Origin: Candidatus Peregrinibacteria bacterium
Lineage (GTDB): Bacteria; Patescibacteriota; Gracilibacteria; Peribacterales; Peribacteraceae
Direction: 5' to 3'
Length of the DNA: 26,340 nucleotides
NCBI GenBank assembly: GCA_016866815.1
Contig: VGKZ01000004.1
Location: 1-26,340 of the forward strand
The position numbers were made by a program, and so were the translations under genes. Below are positions 21,074 through 26,340 of the stretch, in pieces. The notes under the pieces are model-generated. The model saw nothing but the letters and a program-made list of their open reading frames with translations, made no database searches and had not been told where the DNA came from. The first letter of the stretch is position 1. The number at the start of each line of letters is the position of its first letter.

Positions 21074-24000
21074 ATGCCTCTAGAGTCACCAGAGAAACAG
21101 GAAAGACTCCCACTGCTTGAGAATCTCACTCGCGAAATGCGTGAGGGTTTGGCATTTCAGGAATCCAAGGAGGACACCCGTGCGTATGAGTCCGCAGCGG
21201 TGGCACTCAAGCAGTTTGCAGAACGTGGTCTTTCTGCGGCGAACTCCGTCGAGAAGGAATTGACCCGCCAGAAGACCCTTGATGAGGGGGATAAACGCAA
21301 GATGCCTCCCGAAGAAGTGGCGAAGTGGGAGCGCATGCTTACGGAAGTGGAAACATGGACACTCACGGTTCCGAATCTCCTGCAGCAGCTTCGCGTGGTG
21401 CAGTATTCACCTCAGATTCAGGAGCGATTATGGGACATTTTCCAGATAATTTTCGATCGTGAGCAGTTTCTCACGCAGCTCGGGAACATGCGTTTCAGGG
21501 CGCTCAAAGGGAGTGACAAGAACCCGTTTTCACCATTTGAAGAGCCCGTTCCTGATGAGTTCTTTCAGTTGGCTGCCATCGCAACAACACAATGGATGCT
21601 TCGCGAAGGATTGCGTGTCCATCCGGATCTTCTCAAGGGTGATCGTAAAGCAGATCTTGATCAGTATCTTGCAGTCATTCAAGCGCTGATGGACTGGGAA
21701 GTAGAGGGGACATGGACAGTGGACACTGCCGGAAAAGTCGATGTATTTATTCTGGCGCAGACGAAAGCGCAGTTTGCTCGCCAAGGTGGAGCTGAGGCAT
21801 TGGCGGAGCTCTTCAATCAGGGAAGAGTGACGATCATTAAAAAGGGCGAAACAGAGGCGAAGGTCGCGAAGCCAACGGATACTGTGCAGCCTGGAGACAT
21901 TGTCAAAATGATTACTGTGTTCAAGCGTTCAACGGACCGTGCAGGCACGGCAATGGAAGGAGCACGTGTGCCAGCTGATCAGGAACGACGCAGGGAAAAC
22001 GCAGAGCGCGTGACGCAGAATCTTCCGGGCTCCGTGCAATTTGCCTTCAACGTCACAAGTCAGACTGACGTCTGGAAGAGGCTGCTTACGGAGATTGGAG
22101 GAACGAGTGACCGATCTCGATACGCGAAGCAGTTGAGCGAGGATGTTGAGAGATTTAAGGATGAATTCATAGGAAAGAAGGCATTCGAAGCCTTTAGAAA
22201 GGAAGCGCAAGATTTACTGAAGGATGCTAATAAGGACAATGAAAAGGCAAGGCGACTGATTCGTTTTTTTTCATGGGTGACGGGAAAGACGGGCAGTGAT
22301 GCGATCAGTGAACGACTCACGACACGTCCTGATGAATTCCAGAAGATTTTCGATGAGGTGATGAAGAAAGTTGAGGCGGGATTCGATGCCGTGGCTAAAC
22401 CGGAAAATGTCGCTACGATCAACGAGCTGACCGGCTTGCTCGGCAAAATGCAGAATGGAGAAAAACTCAATCCTGCGTCTGAAGAGCGACTGAAGGAACT
22501 CCTTACGAAGTACGGATCAATTATTTTCGAAACCGGCCAGGCAATGTCCGCAATTCAGGCATGGCAGGTGGGAGAGAATGTGCAGCGTGTCGGCGGTGCG
22601 GGAAAGCCGAATAATTTGGAGCTTGTCACACGGGTGAATAATAAATCTCTCGTACAATGGCTCGCTGGCTTTTCACCGTATGGAGCCCTGCAGACCAAGA
22701 GCTATGTAGATCGTAATGGCAGAGTTATTCTTCTCGACACTCTTCCGTCCTTCTCCGAGCGCGGAGTGTTCAGTCACGGAGTTGAGTTGACCAAGCTTGG
22801 TCTGGAGACTGCAGGTGCCTCGATTATTTTGAGCCATATTCTCACGCGCATTCCGTACCTGAACATGATTCCTGGTTTCAAGGCTCTGATGGGTCGCGTC
22901 GCAGTCCCCGTTATTCTGGCGGAGGCGCAGATAGCACTGACGGAGAAAATGGCACGTCAGGAGCGTGTCAAAATTGCCGCGAAGGAAATCGATGACATTA
23001 TTAAAAAGCTTGAGGATTTACGTCAGCGCCCGCGAAAAGCAAACGCGGAAGGCCTTACAGATACCGCAACTGTTTTAGCTTCACAGTTACGAATGAATCT
23101 CACGGTTCTGCTGCACGTTGCAACAGATCAAAAGCCGGAAGACCGGAGACCGGATCTACTCCTTGAAGCACATGTGTTCACCAATCAGCTGATGACTGCT
23201 TTCGGTTATCCGCCGTTGAGCCAATTGGATTCGGGGATTGTTCCCGAGACTGTTCAGGATCTTCGCGATCGGCTCGATGCTGAAGGCTACCGTAATGCCA
23301 AAATTTCCCCGGAGGTTCAGGAATATATCGAGAGCCGAACAGCGGACAAGAGAATGGACAGAGAAAGGGAAGGCCGGCTCAATGCACAAAAGAGGAGGAT
23401 GATTCGTGACTCGGTGGAGGCAAAGCAGGAGGATCCGGAGCATCAGGTAGCCCGTGGTCTCATTCCGGATTACCTACTGACAGTTCAGGGGAAGACCAAC
23501 CTCCAGAAAAATATGGTTGCCGTTAGAGACTCCAAGGAATTTCAGGATCAATCGTATGTTCGCAGTCTTGAACGTCTGGGTTCCAATGCCGAGGAACAGG
23601 TTGCCAAAGCGTATACCATTGCTGGTGATGTTTTTATGATGCATCATAAGTGGCAGAAAATGTATGGAATTCTGGGCAAAGAGTTAAAAAGAGCGCCTGT
23701 ACCGGATGATATGACCGTCGATGTTCTCTCCAGGGAGTTTCCTCTCGACCAACGCGGTCGGAAGAAGGTCCGAATTGCGGAATTGGATCGTGAGATTGAG
23801 CAAACGTTACGAAATTATTCACTTCACGATATTTTAACGGTTTCACGTCTTGTGTCACTGAATCCCCCCGATAATCGTGTTCTTGCTGAACAATGGCTGC
23901 ACGATGCGTATACGGATAACAAGTATGTCAACCAGTATCTCAATTCACAGTTTGGTGCTCCATCCACGCGTACCGGTCTTGCGACATCCATGCTGTCCCA

Positions 24001-24400
24001 ATGGATCGAACTCTATAATTACTACGAGGCGTATAGAAAGAGCCCGGTTGCCTATGATGGTAGTAGGGAATTGAATCTCAGTCGCATCAAGGCTACGAAT
24101 TTTAAATTATTTTCTTTGCCAGATAATCACTGGATGGTGATACATCTTCAAATTGTCGATAAAAAGTGGACCGGAGGCTTGAGTGTGGAGATGGGAAAGA
24201 ATTCAGGTAATGGAGATGGCAAGTCAGTGACTGCGGGGCAACTTGTCATCGGCGACAAGAAGTTTGTCTTTTCAGATGAGAAGCGGGTTCAGGATATCGA
24301 CTGGCGTTACCTCTATCCCGGTGTGAGAATCACCATTCTTGACGCAACAGGTAAAAGGCTCGCGGAAAATGTGCCGCTGATCCTGCAGAATCCGAACTGA
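21074..24400 (+). CDS. Uncharacterised very large protein (1108 residues)
   Basis: I cannot assign this protein. The first 550 residues are helical and charged, with several Lys/Glu/Asp-rich stretches. There is no signal peptide. A hydrophobic region lies near residues 575-625 (ASIILSHILTRIPYL and ALMGRVAVPVILAEAQIAL); it may be one or two membrane helices. Another long helical, highly charged section follows (about 640-950). The last 100 residues look beta-rich, with alternating hydrophobic and polar residues (HWMVIHLQIVD, ITILDATGKRL). No nucleotide-binding loop, protease or nuclease motif was seen. It has its own strong start-proximal promoter and is followed by lepA after 66 nt. Confidence 0.8.
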   Translation: MPLESPEKQERLPLLENLTREMREGLAFQESKEDTRAYESAAVALKQFAERGLSAANSVEKELTRQKTLDEGDKRKMPPEEVAKWERMLTEVETWTLTVPNLLQQLRVVQYSPQIQERLWDIFQIIFDREQFLTQLGNMRFRALKGSDKNPFSPFEEPVPDEFFQLAAIATTQWMLREGLRVHPDLLKGDRKADLDQYLAVIQALMDWEVEGTWTVDTAGKVDVFILAQTKAQFARQGGAEALAELFNQGRVTIIKKGETEAKVAKPTDTVQPGDIVKMITVFKRSTDRAGTAMEGARVPADQERRRENAERVTQNLPGSVQFAFNVTSQTDVWKRLLTEIGGTSDRSRYAKQLSEDVERFKDEFIGKKAFEAFRKEAQDLLKDANKDNEKARRLIRFFSWVTGKTGSDAISERLTTRPDEFQKIFDEVMKKVEAGFDAVAKPENVATINELTGLLGKMQNGEKLNPASEERLKELLTKYGSIIFETGQAMSAIQAWQVGENVQRVGGAGKPNNLELVTRVNNKSLVQWLAGFSPYGALQTKSYVDRNGRVILLDTLPSFSERGVFSHGVELTKLGLETAGASIILSHILTRIPYLNMIPGFKALMGRVAVPVILAEAQIALTEKMARQERVKIAAKEIDDIIKKLEDLRQRPRKANAEGLTDTATVLASQLRMNLTVLLHVATDQKPEDRRPDLLLEAHVFTNQLMTAFGYPPLSQLDSGIVPETVQDLRDRLDAEGYRNAKISPEVQEYIESRTADKRMDREREGRLNAQKRRMIRDSVEAKQEDPEHQVARGLIPDYLLTVQGKTNLQKNMVAVRDSKEFQDQSYVRSLERLGSNAEEQVAKAYTIAGDVFMMHHKWQKMYGILGKELKRAPVPDDMTVDVLSREFPLDQRGRKKVRIAELDREIEQTLRNYSLHDILTVSRLVSLNPPDNRVLAEQWLHDAYTDNKYVNQYLNSQFGAPSTRTGLATSMLSQWIELYNYYEAYRKSPVAYDGSRELNLSRIKATNFKLFSLPDNHWMVIHLQIVDKKWTGGLSVEMGKNSGNGDGKSVTAGQLVIGDKKFVFSDEKRVQDIDWRYLYPGVRITILDATGKRLAENVPLILQNPN

Positions 24401-24466
24401 AGTTTGTCATCTACTTGATAGGCAAATGCTGGAGTTCATTGTGAGGAGCCAGTACGATATTCCCGC

Positions 24467-26281
24467 ATGAATATCAGGAACTTCTGCATTATTGCGCACA
24501 TCGATCACGGCAAGTCCACACTTGCCGACCGCATGATCGAACTGACCGGAACCAAGGAGAAACGGGAGATGAAGGAACAGCTCCTGGATTCCATGGATCT
24601 GGAGCGCGAGCGCGGCATTACGATCAAACTGACGCCGGTGCGTATGCGCTACAAGGACTGCGAGCTGAACCTGATCGACACCCCCGGTCATACGGACTTC
24701 CGCTACGAAGTGAGCCGGAGCCTTGCGGCATGCGAAGGTGCCATTCTTCTGGTTGACGCGTCACAGGGAATTCAAGCGCAGACGCTCGCCGTTCTGTACA
24801 TGGCGCTGGAGAACGATCTGAAGATCATTCCGGTCCTCAATAAGATTGATCTCCCCGCGGCGGATCCCGAACGGGTCAGCGAGGAAGTCATCAAGCTTCT
24901 CGGCTGTGCGAAGGAAGAAATTTTGCTGATCTCCGCGAAGGAGGGCAGAGGAGTGACGGAGGTATTGGACGCCGTTCTTGAGCGAATCGCTCCTCCAAAA
25001 TCCTCCGGATCGCCGCATGCGCGTGCTCTGATCTTCGATGCGATCATGGACCAGTACCGTGGTGCGGTGGCGTACATTCGTATGATCGACGGATCACTGC
25101 TGAAGGGTCAAAAAATTCACCTGCTCGGAACGCAGCAGGAATACGAAGTTCTCGATGTCGGACATTTTGCACCCGCATACATTTCCGACGGCATTCTCCA
25201 TGAAGGCGAGATCGGGTACGTGGTGACGGGTGCCAAGGACGTCTTGCACGTGAGGACGGGGGATACCGTTGCCTCTTCGCCTGATGCAGCGCCGCTTCCC
25301 GGTTACAAGCAGGCGCAGCCGATGGTCTTCGCCGGTCTCTATCCCGTGGAGGCGGATAACTACCCGGATCTCCGCGAGGCCCTCGAAAAGCTCTCCCTGA
25401 ATGATGCAGCGCTGAACATGGAACCGGAGAGGAATGCCGCCCTTGGGAACGGCTTCCGGTGCGGATTTCTCGGCCTTTTGCACATGGATATTATTCAGGA
25501 GCGCCTGGAGCGTGAGTACAACTGTGACCTCATCATCACTGCGCCCAGCGTACGGTACGAGGTGAAATTGCAGGCGAGGAACCCTGCCGAAATTGTCCGT
25601 TCAAGTCTCCTGAAGCCCGATGAGCCCGATACGGCGGTCATCAGCAACCCCGCGGATTTTCCGGATCCGACGTACATCTCCGAGATCCGTGAACCATGGG
25701 TGAAGCTGGAAGTCGTCTGTCGCAAGGAGGACGTCGGTCCCGCGATGCAGCTGACGCAGGAACGGCGGGGTATCTACAAAGGTCTCCAGTATCTGGATGC
25801 AGACCGGGCGCTCATGCAGTTTGAAGTTCCGTTGCAGGCCATTGTCCTTGATTACTTCGACAAGCTGAAGTCTGCGACCGCCGGCTATGCGTCCATGAGT
25901 TACGAGCCCATAGGGTACCAGGCAGGAGAGCTGGTGAAGCTGCAGATTCTTCTTCTCGGCGAGCCGGCTGAAGCACTCTCGACGATCGTCCATAAGAGTG
26001 AAGCACACGATGTCGGTTCCATCATCTGCAAGCGGTTGAAAGACGTACTGCCGAAGGAGCAATTTCAAATCCCCATTCAGGCGGCGATCGGATCGAAGGT
26101 CGTTGCCCGCGAAACACTTTCCGCTGTCCGCAAGGACGTCACTGGTTACCTGTACGGAGGAGACGTCACACGCAAGAAGAAGCTGCTTGAGAAGCAGAAG
26201 AAGGGAAAGAAGCGCATGAAGCAGATGGGGCGCGTTACCCTTTCGCAGGAGGCGTTTTTGAGCGTGTTGAAGAGGTCGTGA
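24467..26281 (+). CDS. lepA: Elongation factor 4 (LepA)
   Basis: Ribosome-associated GTPase related to EF-G that acts on stalled or mis-positioned ribosomes. At 604 residues it is close to the E. coli length (599). G1 is AHIDHGKS (10-17), G2 includes RGITIK (49-54), G3 is DTPGH (71-75) with the catalytic-site histidine H75, and G4 is NKID. The GFRCGFLGLLHMDI region and the LepA-specific C-terminal domain, ending in a Lys-rich segment (RKKKLLEKQKKGKKRMKQ), are present. GATATT or TACGAT lies 5-8 nt before the ATG as a weak -10 box. A GAGGAG about 20 nt upstream is too far to serve as a ribosome-binding site. Confidence 0.97.
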   Translation: MNIRNFCIIAHIDHGKSTLADRMIELTGTKEKREMKEQLLDSMDLERERGITIKLTPVRMRYKDCELNLIDTPGHTDFRYEVSRSLAACEGAILLVDASQGIQAQTLAVLYMALENDLKIIPVLNKIDLPAADPERVSEEVIKLLGCAKEEILLISAKEGRGVTEVLDAVLERIAPPKSSGSPHARALIFDAIMDQYRGAVAYIRMIDGSLLKGQKIHLLGTQQEYEVLDVGHFAPAYISDGILHEGEIGYVVTGAKDVLHVRTGDTVASSPDAAPLPGYKQAQPMVFAGLYPVEADNYPDLREALEKLSLNDAALNMEPERNAALGNGFRCGFLGLLHMDIIQERLEREYNCDLIITAPSVRYEVKLQARNPAEIVRSSLLKPDEPDTAVISNPADFPDPTYISEIREPWVKLEVVCRKEDVGPAMQLTQERRGIYKGLQYLDADRALMQFEVPLQAIVLDYFDKLKSATAGYASMSYEPIGYQAGELVKLQILLLGEPAEALSTIVHKSEAHDVGSIICKRLKDVLPKEQFQIPIQAAIGSKVVARETLSAVRKDVTGYLYGGDVTRKKKLLEKQKKGKKRMKQMGRVTLSQEAFLSVLKRS

Positions 26282-26282
26282 A

Positions 26283-26310
26283 GCTATGAGCTATGAGTGA
26301 TGAGCTGTAA
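26283..26310 (+). repeat. Heptanucleotide tandem repeat after lepA
   Basis: Four 7-nt units (GCTATGA, GCTATGA, GTGATGA, GCTGTAA) follow the lepA stop by 1 nt. The last copies are degenerate. Confidence 0.65.
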
Positions 26311-26340
26311 GCTTGGTCAGACCATGTCATTTGTGTTTCC

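Noticed and set aside
24440..24466. GAGGAG upstream of lepA as a Shine-Dalgarno sequence
   Set aside because: It lies about 20 nt from the ATG, well beyond the usual 5-10 nt spacing.
1..26340. CRISPR array, transposase or prophage genes
   Set aside because: No evenly spaced direct repeats with unique spacers, no DDE transposase or integrase motifs, and no phage structural genes were seen.

Overview
The window is most likely a chromosomal segment of a Candidate Phyla Radiation (Patescibacteria) bacterium, possibly related to Peribacteria. It has moderate-to-high GC by eye, and housekeeping genes are interleaved with small membrane proteins I cannot name. The threonyl-tRNA synthetase lacks the TGS domain. 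A small two-helix membrane protein (9997-10254) looks like one seen in such genomes. Almost no start codon has a Shine-Dalgarno sequence. Conserved genes read through intact with TGA as a stop (for example infB and lepA), so this is code 11 and not the UGA-Gly code of Gracilibacteria/Absconditabacteria. The phylum is an inference from these traits; no rRNA is present to confirm it.

Layout. 1-4074: the end of a site-2 protease gene overlapping dnaA, a small reverse four-helix-bundle (23S IVS-type) gene, then thrS. 4075-4491: gene-free and built from nested perfect inverted repeats. 4492-8605: a reverse cysteine desulfurase, a divergent Lgt-family protein and three uncharacterised membrane proteins. 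8606-14381: enolase, a small reverse membrane protein, tRNA-Pro(GGG) on the reverse strand, a DHH phosphoesterase and infB. 14386-17436: a reverse two-gene operon with a TrbL/VirB6-like polytopic membrane protein and an unknown membrane protein. Divergent from it at 17706 is a winged-helix/nucleotidyltransferase-like regulator with a palindromic operator at its probable transcription start. 18290-19820: a GGG-rich tandem repeat, rplS and a CsaB-like pyruvyl transferase. 19858-24400: three unrecognised genes, the last encoding 1108 residues. 24467-26281: lepA.

How it works together. Replication initiation (dnaA), translation (thrS, infB, rplS, lepA, tRNA-Pro), glycolysis (eno), sulfur transfer (nifS) and RNA or nucleotide turnover (DHH) form the housekeeping core. 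Lgt, CsaB, the TrbL-like operon and the 19858-24400 cluster point to the cell envelope. The most striking regulatory pattern is that many genes have a sigma70-type -10 box ending only 6-9 nt before the start codon, so their mRNAs are probably leaderless. The most striking unexplained structure is the palindromic scaffold at 4115-4472.
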